A stretch of 64,000 nucleotides of DNA, taken from NCBI RefSeq assembly GCF_002896965.1, contig NZ_LYMM01000062.1, positions 62,001 to 126,000 on the forward strand, read 5' to 3'. Made by a program: the position numbers and the translations under genes. The notes beneath the pieces were generated by a model. That model made no database searches. It worked only from the letters and a program-made list of their open reading frames with translations, and was not told the origin of the DNA. Numbering within the stretch: position 1 is the stretch's first letter; the number at the start of each line of letters is the position of its first letter. Origin of the DNA: Novosphingobium guangzhouense (GTDB taxonomy: Bacteria; Pseudomonadota; Alphaproteobacteria; Sphingomonadales; Sphingomonadaceae). Shown here piece by piece: positions 18,689 to 26,374 of this stretch.

Positions 18689-18741
18689 GGCGGGGTATTC
18701 CCGCTTGCCCATCGGGTTGCCAGCAAGCGGGTCGCCCCGCC
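18689..18741 (-). promoter_or_regulatory. Structured 5' leader hairpin of the beta-barrel gene
   Basis: The outer stem GGCGGGG (18689-18695) pairs with CCCCGCC (18735-18741). The inner stem CCCGCTTGC (18700-18708) pairs with GCAAGCGGG (18723-18731). A small internal loop separates them and the apical loop has 14 bases. The base of the hairpin is about 28 bases upstream of the start codon. It could stabilise the mRNA, present a loop for small-RNA pairing, or attenuate transcription. Confidence 0.6.
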
Positions 18742-18860
18742 TTGGACTGGTCAAAAGCACACTGACCGCCCGGAGTTTCCTGAACCTAACACAACGAAAA
18801 CATTGATGTTTTTTAGCAACACTACGTCGATGGACGGAGTTTTTTGCGCGATGTGTGACG

Positions 18861-18885
18861 GGAACCTGACGAAGCGCGCGCCGTT
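18861..18885 (+). promoter_or_regulatory. Predicted EcfG-type (general stress sigma) promoter upstream of rlmN
   Basis: GGAAC at 18861-18865, a 16-base spacer, then CGTT at 18882-18885. This matches the GGAAC-N16/17-CGTT consensus used by EcfG/SigT of alphaproteobacteria. It lies about 90 bases upstream of the rlmN start and points towards it. Confidence 0.6.
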
Positions 18886-18973
18886 CGCGCAGGCCCGCGC
18901 GCACCCGCCCGTCGCATGCGCGCCGGCGCACATCTTTCGTTTCGCGGGCAAATGCACTATATGGCCGCCAATC

Positions 18974-20290
18974 ATGTCAGACCAGCACACCTCCACCGCA
19001 GCGGTTGCAACCGCCGCCGGCCTCACGCCGATCCCGGGCAACGTCGATCCGACGACCATCGCCCGCCCCACTCTCGTGGACGGCGTGACCCCGCGCGAAG
19101 ACGGCCGCGTCGACCTTATCGGCCTGCCCAAGAAGCGCATCGCCGAACTGTTCGAAGGTGCCGGGCTGGACGTCAAGGCGGCGAAGCTGCGCGCCAAGCA
19201 GGTATACCACTGGCTCTACCATCGCGGCGTGACCGAGTTCGAAGCGATGACCGACATCGCCAAGGCCATGCGCCCCTGGCTGGCGGAACGCTTCGTCATC
19301 GGTCGCCCCGAAATCGTCGAGGCGCAGCATTCCAGCGACGGCACCCGCAAGTGGCTGCTGCGCACGGCTGACGCGCACGATTTCGAAATGGTGTTCATCC
19401 CCGACGCGGATCGCGGAACACTGTGCGTTTCCTCACAGGTGGGCTGCACGCTCAACTGCCGCTTCTGCCACACCGGCACGATGCGCCTTGTCCGCAATCT
19501 GACCGTGGGCGAGATCGTCGGGCAGGTCATGCTTGCGCGCGATTCGCTGGGTGAATGGCCCAAGAGCGCGGACGACAGCCGCCTTGCGACCATGGCCGGG
19601 CTGGACGATGACGAGGACGAAGGTTCCTACACCTCCGACGGGCGCCTGCTCACCAACATCGTGATGATGGGCATGGGCGAACCGCTCTACAATTTCGACA
19701 ACGTGCGCGATGCGCTGAAGCTGGTCATGGACGGCGACGGCCTTGCCCTGTCCAAGCGCCGCATCACCCTTTCCACTTCGGGCGTGATCCCGCAGATGGA
19801 ACGTTGCGGCGAAGAGATCGGCGTGAACCTTGCCGTCTCGCTCCATGCGGTGACCAAGGACGTGCGCGACGAGATCGTGCCGGTGAACAAGAAGTACGGC
19901 ATCGAACAGCTGCTGCAGGCCTGCGCCGACTATCCGGGCGCCAGCAACGCGCGGCGCATCACCTTCGAATACGTGATGCTCAAGGACAAGAACGACAGCG
20001 ATGACGACGCGCGCGAACTTGTTCGCCTGCTCAAGCATTACAAGCTGCCCGCCAAGGTGAACCTGATCCCGTTCAACCCCTGGCCCGGCGCGCCTTACGA
20101 ATGCTCTACGCCGGATCGCATCCGCTCGTTCTCCAACATCGTGTTCGAAGGCGGGATTTCGGCCCCGGTCCGCACCCCGCGCGGGCGCGATATCGATGCC
20201 GCCTGCGGCCAGCTCAAGACGGCAGCGGAAAAGAAAAGCCGCGCCGAGATAGACCGCCTGCTGGCGGAAAAGGAAGCCGCGCTGGGGTGA
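18974..20290 (+). CDS. rlmN: Dual-specificity 23S rRNA/tRNA adenine C2-methyltransferase RlmN
   Basis: This radical-SAM enzyme makes m2A2503 in 23S rRNA and m2A37 in some tRNAs. The protein has 438 residues. The cluster-binding motif is GCTLNCRFCHTG, with Cys158, Cys162 and Cys165. Other blocks are NIVMMGMGEPLYNFDNV, KRRITLSTSGVIP and the C-terminal RTPRGRDIDAACGQL. An acidic insertion (LDDDEDEGSYTSDG) interrupts the core before the MMGMGEP strand, a feature I associate with alphaproteobacterial homologues. The ATG at 18974 (MSDQHTS) is preferred over upstream ATGs. A predicted EcfG promoter lies upstream. Confidence 0.96.
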   Translation: MSDQHTSTAAVATAAGLTPIPGNVDPTTIARPTLVDGVTPREDGRVDLIGLPKKRIAELFEGAGLDVKAAKLRAKQVYHWLYHRGVTEFEAMTDIAKAMRPWLAERFVIGRPEIVEAQHSSDGTRKWLLRTADAHDFEMVFIPDADRGTLCVSSQVGCTLNCRFCHTGTMRLVRNLTVGEIVGQVMLARDSLGEWPKSADDSRLATMAGLDDDEDEGSYTSDGRLLTNIVMMGMGEPLYNFDNVRDALKLVMDGDGLALSKRRITLSTSGVIPQMERCGEEIGVNLAVSLHAVTKDVRDEIVPVNKKYGIEQLLQACADYPGASNARRITFEYVMLKDKNDSDDDARELVRLLKHYKLPAKVNLIPFNPWPGAPYECSTPDRIRSFSNIVFEGGISAPVRTPRGRDIDAACGQLKTAAEKKSRAEIDRLLAEKEAALG

Positions 20291-20408
20291 AGCGGCGCGC
20301 GCCGCAAGCCGGGGTCGGCAGGAACTGGACTATTCGTCATTGCGGGCCGGAGACTTTAGCAAGCCCCGCTCGTCCAAAGCTTGCCGAAGCAACATGCAGG
20401 CTTCAGCT

Positions 20409-21197
20409 TCACTGGGCCCCGGTGAGCGCCGCGACCAGTTCCTTGACCTTCTTTTGCCGCCACTGCGGGGTCGGCGCGACCAGCCAGTAACCGCGACGGC
20501 TGGGCATCGCATCGCTCACCGCCGCATCTCGACCGGCAACACCGGCCGCCAGCAGCGCAGGAATGCGCGCGCGCCCGATGCCCGCAAGCGCGGCGGCGAT
20601 TGCCTGCCCGGCATCGCTCACCACGACCGGCGGCTTGGCCTCTTCGTCTTCTCCGTCCGGCTCCGGATCACCCGGCCAGCCGATCCAGTCACCCGAACCC
20701 ACCTCGACCCATTCGGCCGCACCCAGCGGCACGCCTTCAAGATCGCCCGGCCCGTCGGTCCATCGCACCGCAAGGTCAAGGTTAGCCTCTGTAAAGTCGG
20801 TCAGTTCGCCATCGACGAGCACATAGCGCACTTGCGGATTGGCTGCCCGGAAAGCCGCAAGGCGCGGCGCCAGCCAGGCGGCAAAGAATTCGCGCGGTGC
20901 GGCAATGGTGTAGACGTGGCTGGACTGGCCCGCCTGCATCGCCTGCACCGCATCCTCGAAATGCAGAAATCCGCTGCGCAACGCGGCAAGGCCCGCACCA
21001 GCCTCTTCGGTCAGTTCCAGACCCTTGCTGGTGCGGCGAAACAGCACCACGCCCAGAAGGTCTTCCAGCGCGCGGATTTGCTGGCCGACGGCGGCGGGCG
21101 TCACCGCCAGTTCGTCGGCCGCGCGCGTAAACGAAAGGTGGCGCGCCGCAGCGTCGAAGACGCGCAGGGCGTTGAGGGGCAAGTGCGTGCGCTTCAT
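20409..21197 (-). CDS. LysR-family transcriptional regulator (GcvA-like)
   Basis: This DNA-binding regulator has an N-terminal winged helix (PLNALRVFDAAARHLSFTRAADELAVTPAAVGQQIRALE, residues 7-45) of the GcvA subgroup, followed by a periplasmic-binding-like effector domain. At 262 residues it is shorter than the usual 295-300, and the effector half lacks some of the normal length. The C-terminus (PSRRGYWLVAPTPQWRQKKV) still resembles the family end, so the shortening appears internal rather than a truncation. No adjacent divergent target gene is evident; the nearest upstream gene is apaG on the same strand. Confidence 0.88.
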   Translation of the reverse strand: MKRTHLPLNALRVFDAAARHLSFTRAADELAVTPAAVGQQIRALEDLLGVVLFRRTSKGLELTEEAGAGLAALRSGFLHFEDAVQAMQAGQSSHVYTIAAPREFFAAWLAPRLAAFRAANPQVRYVLVDGELTDFTEANLDLAVRWTDGPGDLEGVPLGAAEWVEVGSGDWIGWPGDPEPDGEDEEAKPPVVVSDAGQAIAAALAGIGRARIPALLAAGVAGRDAAVSDAMPSRRGYWLVAPTPQWRQKKVKELVAALTGAQ

Positions 21198-21234
21198 GAC
21201 GCTTCCCTAAGCGCCGCGGCCCTCAGGAGCAATA

Positions 21235-21633
21235 TCAGCCTGCGGTCGCAGGCGCAGCGAGCGGGAAAAAGGGAATGCTGGCGCGGAACTCTTCGCCATC
21301 TTCGCGGCGGAAGGTGTAATAGCCTTCCATCGAACCCTGCGGGGTGCAAAGCGGGCAACCCGATACGTAGTCGTGGCTGCGACCGGGTTCGAGCATAGGC
21401 TGCTCACCGACGACGCCCTCTCCCTCAACGACATCGACCTTGCCGGTGGCGTCGGTGATGCGCCAGTGGCGCGTCATCAGCTGGAGCGTGTGATCCGTGT
21501 CGTTCTCGATCCGGATGTGATAGACCCAGAACCACTTTCCCGCCTCGATGCGCGATTGCTCGGGCAGGAAGTTTACGGCCACGCGCACGGTAAGACCGTC
21601 GGTGATCGCAGCGTGCTGGAAGAGTTCCTTCAT
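21235..21633 (-). CDS. apaG: ApaG (Co2+/Mg2+ efflux-associated protein)
   Basis: This 132-residue single-domain fibronectin-III-like protein is linked genetically to Co2+/Mg2+ efflux in enterobacteria; its biochemical role is unsettled. The family pattern is well preserved: VNFLPEQSRIEAGKWFWVYHIRIEND, LMTRHWRITDATGKVDVVEGEGVVGEQP, GRSHDYVSGCPLCTPQGSMEGYYTF. It ends in a hydrophobic APATAG tail. It lies between a tRNA-Asn gene and the LysR gene, both on the same strand. Confidence 0.95.
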   Translation of the reverse strand: MKELFQHAAITDGLTVRVAVNFLPEQSRIEAGKWFWVYHIRIENDTDHTLQLMTRHWRITDATGKVDVVEGEGVVGEQPMLEPGRSHDYVSGCPLCTPQGSMEGYYTFRREDGEEFRASIPFFPLAAPATAG

Positions 21634-21739
21634 AACAACAAGTAGCCTAACGAGAAGTCCGTCAGCCTACAACCGTGTAGAAGTGGGCAGGTTCCGAAGA
21701 AGCGCGGCTGCGGCCTTCTGGCGCGGAAAAGCGGCGCGA

Positions 21740-21759
21740 CGCGCTCATTCCGGAGCGCG
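21740..21759 (-). terminator. Hairpin downstream of tRNA-Asn
   Basis: CGCGCTC (21740-21746) and GAGCGCG (21753-21759) form a 7-base-pair stem with a 6-base loop just after the tRNA 3' end. A short TTTT follows further downstream on the minus strand. Confidence 0.5.
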
Positions 21760-21766
21760 GGAGAAC

Positions 21767-21841
21767 TGGCTCCCCGAGTAGGATTCGAACCTACGGCCAT
21801 TCGATTAACAGTCGAATGCTCTACCGCTGAGCTATCGGGGA
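21767..21841 (-). tRNA. tRNA-Asn (anticodon GTT)
   Basis: The minus strand folds into a full cloverleaf. The acceptor TCCCCGA pairs with TCGGGGA, the D arm is AGCTCAGCGGTAGAGC, the anticodon arm is TTCGACTGTTAATCGAA with GTT, and the T arm contains GGTTCGAATCC. The CCA end is encoded. Length is 75 bases including CCA. Confidence 0.97.
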
Positions 21842-21928
21842 ACGGTCCGACAGCCTCTGGCCGCCGGACGAATATCTTGCAACACCTTTCTGACAATGGG
21901 CAGCGGAAAAACTCCGCTGCCGCGTGCC

Positions 21929-23137
21929 TTAAAGGCCGACGGCCTTCAGTGCCTGGTCCATATCTTCCTTGAGGTCTTCGATATCTTCGAGCCCCACGTT
22001 GATGCGCAGCATGCCTTCGCCGATGCCCATCGCCTCGCGCCCTTCCGGCCCCATGTTGTGATGCGTGGTCGAGGCCGGGTGGCACATCAGAGAACGCGAA
22101 TCGCCGATATTGTTCGAGATATCGATCAGCCTGAGCGCATCGAGCAACCCGTGCGCCTGTTCACGCCCGCCATCGAGCACGAACGAGAAGATCGGGCCGC
22201 ATGCGTCCATCTGCTTCATCGCCAGCGCCTGCGCCGGGTGGCTGTCCAGCCAGGGGTGCAGGATCTTCGGCACGCGGTTTTCCATGAACCGGCCAAGCTC
22301 CAGCGCGTTCTCGCTCTGCTTCTTGGCGCGCAGGTCCAGCGTCTCAAGCCCCTTGAGCACGACCCAGGCGTTGAACGGCGAAAGGTTCGGGCCCGTGTTG
22401 CGCTGGAACGGCAGCAGCACATCGTTGATGAACTGTTCCGATCCGCAGACGGCACCGGCAAGGACGCGCCCCTGCCCATCCATCAGCTTGGTGGCGGAAT
22501 AGGCAACGACATCGATACCGAACTCCATCGGCCGCTGCAGCGCGGGCGAGCAGAACGCATTGTCGACAACCGTGACAATGCCGTGCGCCTTGGCCAGTTC
22601 GGCAATGGCGGCAAGGTCTGCCACGTCCATCGTCGGATTCGCCGGAGTTTCGAAGAAGAAGACCTTGGTGTTCGGCTTGATCGCCGCTTCCCACTGCGAC
22701 AGGTCGCCCGCATCCACGTTGGTCACTTCCACGCCGAAACGCGGCAGCAGGTGGTCGCCCAGCCAGCGGCACGAACCGAACGCGGCGCGCGCGCTTACCA
22801 TGTGGTCGCCTGCGGAAAGCTGGCACAGCAGCGCGGCGGTCATCGCCGCCATGCCGGTGGCCTGCGTGCGACACGCCTCTGCCCCTTCAAGCAGCGCAAT
22901 GCGTTCTTCCAGCATCGCCACCGTCGGGTTCTGCAGGCGCGAATAGGTCATGCCGTCCTGCTCACCCTGGAAGCGGGCGGCGACAGTGGCGGCATCGTCA
23001 TAGCTGTAGCCCGAAGTGAGGAACAGCGCCTCGCTCGTTTCACCCATCTCCGAACGCCAGGTGCCTCCGCGGATTGCGCGGGTTGCGGGACGCCAGCTCT
23101 GGGTCTGGCTGCGATCCTGTCCGGTGGTGCGTTTCAT
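21929..23137 (-). CDS. metZ: O-succinylhomoserine sulfhydrylase
   Basis: This PLP enzyme makes homocysteine from O-succinylhomoserine and sulfide, the direct sulfhydrylation route to methionine. It has 402 residues of the Cys/Met metabolism gamma family. It shows the GEQDGMTYSRLQNPTVAMLEERIALLEGAEA block, ETPANPTMDV, and the PLP Lys217 in AYSATKLMDGQGR. The C-terminal STTHHNMGPEGREAMGI region is typical of MetZ. The ATG at 23137 (MKRTTGQDRS) fits the family; a start further upstream would extend into the divergent promoter. The neighbouring GT39 gene is unrelated. Confidence 0.93.
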   Translation of the reverse strand: MKRTTGQDRSQTQSWRPATRAIRGGTWRSEMGETSEALFLTSGYSYDDAATVAARFQGEQDGMTYSRLQNPTVAMLEERIALLEGAEACRTQATGMAAMTAALLCQLSAGDHMVSARAAFGSCRWLGDHLLPRFGVEVTNVDAGDLSQWEAAIKPNTKVFFFETPANPTMDVADLAAIAELAKAHGIVTVVDNAFCSPALQRPMEFGIDVVAYSATKLMDGQGRVLAGAVCGSEQFINDVLLPFQRNTGPNLSPFNAWVVLKGLETLDLRAKKQSENALELGRFMENRVPKILHPWLDSHPAQALAMKQMDACGPIFSFVLDGGREQAHGLLDALRLIDISNNIGDSRSLMCHPASTTHHNMGPEGREAMGIGEGMLRINVGLEDIEDLKEDMDQALKAVGL

Positions 23138-23170
23138 GGGCCATGCCTCTAGGGGCGCGCGCGAGTCTGT

Positions 23171-23184
23171 GCAAGCGCGCTTGC
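23171..23184. promoter_or_regulatory. Perfect 14-base palindrome in the metZ/GT39 divergent promoter region
   Basis: GCAAGCGCGCTTGC is a perfect inverted repeat in the 80-base gap between two divergent genes. Its position suits an operator, but no regulator is assigned. Confidence 0.35.
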
Positions 23185-23217
23185 CCAAACCTGCGGCCCA
23201 CTTTATCCGCCCATCCG

Positions 23218-24513
23218 ATGCCTTTTTCCCGCCAGAACCACGCCCAGACACATCACGATCCGCTCGGCTGGTGCCTCCTCATCGTCGCTGCGTTTCAGGC
23301 GCTGGTATTGTGGCGCCTGACGATCCCGTCACGCTACTATTTCGATGAAGTCCACTACGTACCGGCAGCTCTCAAGCTGCTCGAACTGATCCCCGCCAAC
23401 CGCGAACATCCGCTGTTCGCGAAGGAAGTGATCGCGGCCGCCATCCATTTCCTGGGCGACAAGCCATTGGCGTGGCGGATCGGCCCGGCACTGTTCGGCG
23501 GGCTCGGCCTCTTCGCCTTCGCGCGCCTTGTGTGGCACGTGACGCATCTGCGCCGCGCGACAGTGCTGGCGACGGCGCTGCTGGCCACCAACTTCATGTG
23601 GTTCGTGCAAAGCCGCATCGCCATGCTGGACATGATCGCGGCCGGGCTGTGCATGGTTGGCCTGTGGCAGTTCGCGGCCGCATGGCGCGCCAAGCGCACG
23701 GGACTGGCGCGGCTGCACCTGATCCTGAGCGGCCTTGCGCTGGGCCTGTCACTGGGCGCAAAGTGGAGCGGCGCTCCGGCCTTGGCCATGCCCGGCCTCG
23801 CATTCCTCGCGATGCGCATCGCTGAGACCGGACCGATCTTCATCGGCAAGCGCGGCGCGGGCCCGATCAGGGGCATCAGCATGGTCGAGGCCGCGCTGTG
23901 GCTCGGCCTGTTCCCGATCGCGGTCTACTGGGCGACGTTCATCCCGGCGATGTTCTACCCGCACCACACGCTGTCCCCATGGGGCTTCGTGGAGCAGCAC
24001 GAACTGATGGTGCGCCTGCAGGACAGCGTGAAGAAGCCGCATCCCTACAAGACCTACTGGTATCAGTGGATCGTCGACTGGCGCGGCATCTGGTATCTGT
24101 TCCAGAACGTCGACGGCGCCCATCGCGGCGTCGTGATGATCGGCAACCCGATGGCGATGATAGCCGGGCTGCTCGCGTTCTTCTGGAGCATCTGGGCCGC
24201 GCTATTCCGGCGCCGCCGCGACGTGCTGTTCTTTGCCGTGCTTTACTTCGTGTGCGTGGGCATGTGGGCGGTGAACGGTAAGCCGGTGCAGTTCTACTAC
24301 CACTACCTGCTGCCCGGCGCGTTCCTGATGGCGCTGCTGGCGCTGGGCCTCGACAGCCTGTGGGACCGGCGCGATCGCTGGCGGCTGGTGGCGCGCTGGG
24401 TCTTCGGCCTGTCGCTCGCGCTGTTCGTGATCTTCTACCCGATCATCTCTGGTTGCCCGCTTCCCTTCAAGGACGCTTACAACGCGTGGATGTGGCTGCC
24501 TAGCTGGCGGTGA
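23218..24513 (+). CDS. GT39-family (PMT-type) mannosyltransferase, membrane protein
   Basis: This 431-residue polytopic protein has about 11 hydrophobic segments. It is related to protein O-mannosyltransferases, which use polyprenyl-phosphate mannose. The first extracytoplasmic loop holds the Asp-Glu pair (RYYFDEVHYVPAALKL) that is catalytic in the family, followed by REHPLFAKEVIA. A later loop has FYPHHTLSPWGFVEQHELM and the HPYKTYWYQWIVDWRGIWY motif region. The acceptor could be protein or glycolipid. The neighbouring DPM1-like gene could make the lipid-linked donor. It overlaps the end of the convergent YjdF-like gene by 14 bases. Confidence 0.85.
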   Translation: MPFSRQNHAQTHHDPLGWCLLIVAAFQALVLWRLTIPSRYYFDEVHYVPAALKLLELIPANREHPLFAKEVIAAAIHFLGDKPLAWRIGPALFGGLGLFAFARLVWHVTHLRRATVLATALLATNFMWFVQSRIAMLDMIAAGLCMVGLWQFAAAWRAKRTGLARLHLILSGLALGLSLGAKWSGAPALAMPGLAFLAMRIAETGPIFIGKRGAGPIRGISMVEAALWLGLFPIAVYWATFIPAMFYPHHTLSPWGFVEQHELMVRLQDSVKKPHPYKTYWYQWIVDWRGIWYLFQNVDGAHRGVVMIGNPMAMIAGLLAFFWSIWAALFRRRRDVLFFAVLYFVCVGMWAVNGKPVQFYYHYLLPGAFLMALLALGLDSLWDRRDRWRLVARWVFGLSLALFVIFYPIISGCPLPFKDAYNAWMWLPSWR

Positions 24514-25135
24514 ACCGCGTCCGCAGCCGCAGAAATGCTGCGGCTGCCACCGCGCCGAGCCCGGCAAGCGCCATGTCCTTTTGCGGGTCCCACGGATCGC
24601 CCTGCTGGCCGTTGTACGCCAAGGCGTCCGGACCGGCCATGAATAGGGTGAGCAGCCACTCGAAGATTTCGTAGATCGCGCTGCCCGCCAGCACGAACTC
24701 CACCGCGATATAGGTTGCCAGCGAAAGCGACAGCTTGCGGTGACGCGCCAGCCATGCCGAGATGGGATGGACCCAGCAGGCGCCGAAGCTGAAATGCACC
24801 AAACGATCCCACGAATTGCGCTCCAGCCCCAACGTCGCCGCAGGTGATGGCAGGCCAAGCGCCCTTGCCCATTCCTCATAGGGAACAAAAGAATAGATGT
24901 AGCGCCCGCCCAGCGTGTGCAGCCACAGGAACAGGCAGACGCAGGCGACCGCGCTGGTTGGCATCGGCCAGCGTCGCAGTGCCGCCCACAGCCCTGCAAC
25001 GATCACCAGCGTCGGCAGGTTCTGCAACGGTGCGAGATTCGGGTATGGAGAATCAACGAGGCTGACGAGCGCCCATAGCGCCGTCAGCCCCAGCAGAACC
25101 GCTTGCGGGCGGCTCGAAGTCAGTACTTGCCCCAT
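24500..25135 (-). CDS. DUF2238 (YjdF-like) inner-membrane protein
   Basis: This 211-residue membrane protein has about six hydrophobic segments and the family blocks LHTLGGRYIYSFVPY, NSWDRLVHFSFGACWVHP, AGSAIYEIFEWLLTLFM and the QQGDPWDPQKDMALAGLGA ending. The conserved His, Tyr, Asp and Glu residues within membrane segments suggest a catalytic or ion-binding site, but the function is unknown. Its start overlaps the end of the GT2-GtrA gene by 16 bases, so it is co-translated with the sugar-lipid synthase. Confidence 0.87.
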   Translation of the reverse strand: MGQVLTSSRPQAVLLGLTALWALVSLVDSPYPNLAPLQNLPTLVIVAGLWAALRRWPMPTSAVACVCLFLWLHTLGGRYIYSFVPYEEWARALGLPSPAATLGLERNSWDRLVHFSFGACWVHPISAWLARHRKLSLSLATYIAVEFVLAGSAIYEIFEWLLTLFMAGPDALAYNGQQGDPWDPQKDMALAGLGAVAAAAFLRLRTRFTAS

Positions 25136-26316
25136 ACGAACTTCGACGAGAGCGCGAAGTTGAACACCGATGCCAGCAGCACCCCGGTGATCACCGCCAG
25201 CACGTCATGCACGCCGATCGTCTTGAGTACGGCAGCCGAACCGATGTTGGTCAGCAGTCCCAGCGAGCAGGTCAGCGCGAATTGCGCCCAGCCGCGCATC
25301 AGCGGTGCGAAGCCGCGCAGGCGCTTGTCCGAATAGGTCAATTCGTTGTTGAGCACGAAGTTGAACGTCATCGCCACCAGCGCGGCGATCGTGTTCGAGA
25401 TGTTGAAGGTCGTGCTTTCCGACCAGTTGCCGTAGACGAAGCGCTCACCGAAAACGATGTGCAACATCACCCACAGAACTGCCAGCTGCACCACCACGCC
25501 CATGGCGCCCACGGTGCCGAACAGCGCGAAACGGGTCGGGATGATCCGACCCAGCCACTTGTCGTAAAGGCCCACGAGGAATTCGAACACGACGGTCTGG
25601 TCCAGCTTGCTTTCGCCTTCTGCTCGCGCGGCGAAGTTGAGGGGGAATTCCTTGACGCGCAGCGGGGTATCCACCGTCGCCAGGATATCGAGCAGGATCT
25701 TGAAGCCCACGCCGGAAAGGCGGTGCGCGTCGGCGCGCAGGGTCTGCGTGCGCAGCATGAAGAAGCCGCTCATCGGGTCGGTCAGCTCAACCCCGGTCAC
25801 CTTGTTGGCGATACGGTTGGCAAGGCCCGATGCCTTGACGCGGTCAGGACGGCCCCATGCCTCGGTGCTGGCGCCTTCGGCGAAGCGCGAGGCATAGGCG
25901 AGGTCGTATTCGCCCGAGGTGATCGCCGCCAGCATGCCCGGCAGCAGCGCGGGATCGTGCTGGTGATCGGCGTCCATCACTGCCACGACCGGTGCAGCGG
26001 TAGAGCACATGCCTTCGATCGCGGCGCTAGCAAGGCCACGTCGCCCGATACGCTGAATGCACCGCACGCGCGGGTCCACCAGCGAGAGACGACGCGCTTC
26101 ATCCGAAGTGCCGTCCGGGCTGTTATCGTCGACGTAGATGGCTTCCCACGCGATTCCAGCCAGAGCCTTGTCGAGTCGCTCGATCATCGTCGCGATGTTC
26201 TTGCGCTCATTGTAGGTCGGCAGGACCACCGCCAGTTCGAGCGGTTTCGCCTGAGGCGAAACGGCGCGAATGGCGGCTTCGGAAGCCTGCGCGAGATCGG
26301 TCGTGGAAATGTTCAT
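25120..26316 (-). CDS. Polyprenyl-phosphate mannosyltransferase (GT2, DPM1-like) fused to GtrA domain
   Basis: This 398-residue bifunctional protein starts with a GT2 domain (about residues 25-240). The domain has VVLPTYNERKNI, the donor-binding YVDDNSPDGT, the metal-binding VMDADHQHDP and the acceptor-side TDPMSGFFMLR, all in the dolichol-phosphate mannose synthase pattern. The remainder (about 245-398) is a GtrA domain of four hydrophobic segments, thought to flip or anchor polyprenyl-phosphate sugars. It probably charges undecaprenyl phosphate with a hexose and helps present it at the periplasmic face. The GT39 gene nearby is the natural user. It is probably transcribed after leuB. Confidence 0.9.
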   Translation of the reverse strand: MNISTTDLAQASEAAIRAVSPQAKPLELAVVLPTYNERKNIATMIERLDKALAGIAWEAIYVDDNSPDGTSDEARRLSLVDPRVRCIQRIGRRGLASAAIEGMCSTAAPVVAVMDADHQHDPALLPGMLAAITSGEYDLAYASRFAEGASTEAWGRPDRVKASGLANRIANKVTGVELTDPMSGFFMLRTQTLRADAHRLSGVGFKILLDILATVDTPLRVKEFPLNFAARAEGESKLDQTVVFEFLVGLYDKWLGRIIPTRFALFGTVGAMGVVVQLAVLWVMLHIVFGERFVYGNWSESTTFNISNTIAALVAMTFNFVLNNELTYSDKRLRGFAPLMRGWAQFALTCSLGLLTNIGSAAVLKTIGVHDVLAVITGVLLASVFNFALSSKFVWGKY

Positions 26317-26374
26317 GCGCCCTGTTTTTACGTGGTAAACGTCAAGAAACGATTATTGCGTGTCCGCGCAACCT

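Larger units (their letters stand above)
18661..18973. other. Divergent intergenic region with leader hairpin and EcfG-type promoter
   Basis: This 313-base gap lies between the beta-barrel gene (minus) and rlmN (plus). The left part carries a long imperfect hairpin at 18689-18741. The middle is locally AT-richer (18790-18845). The right part carries GGAAC-N16-CGTT at 18861-18885. In-frame ATG codons upstream of rlmN (18803, 18851, 18961) precede the favoured start at 18974 and lack family conservation. Confidence 0.7.

Noticed and set aside
20409..21197. LysR gene as a pseudogene because it is short
   Set aside because: Reading frame, helix-turn-helix and C-terminus are intact with no frameshift; it is simply a short family member.
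23138..23217. SAM-type riboswitch upstream of metZ
   Set aside because: The 80-base divergent gap is too short and lacks the conserved SAM-II or SAM-I core bases.
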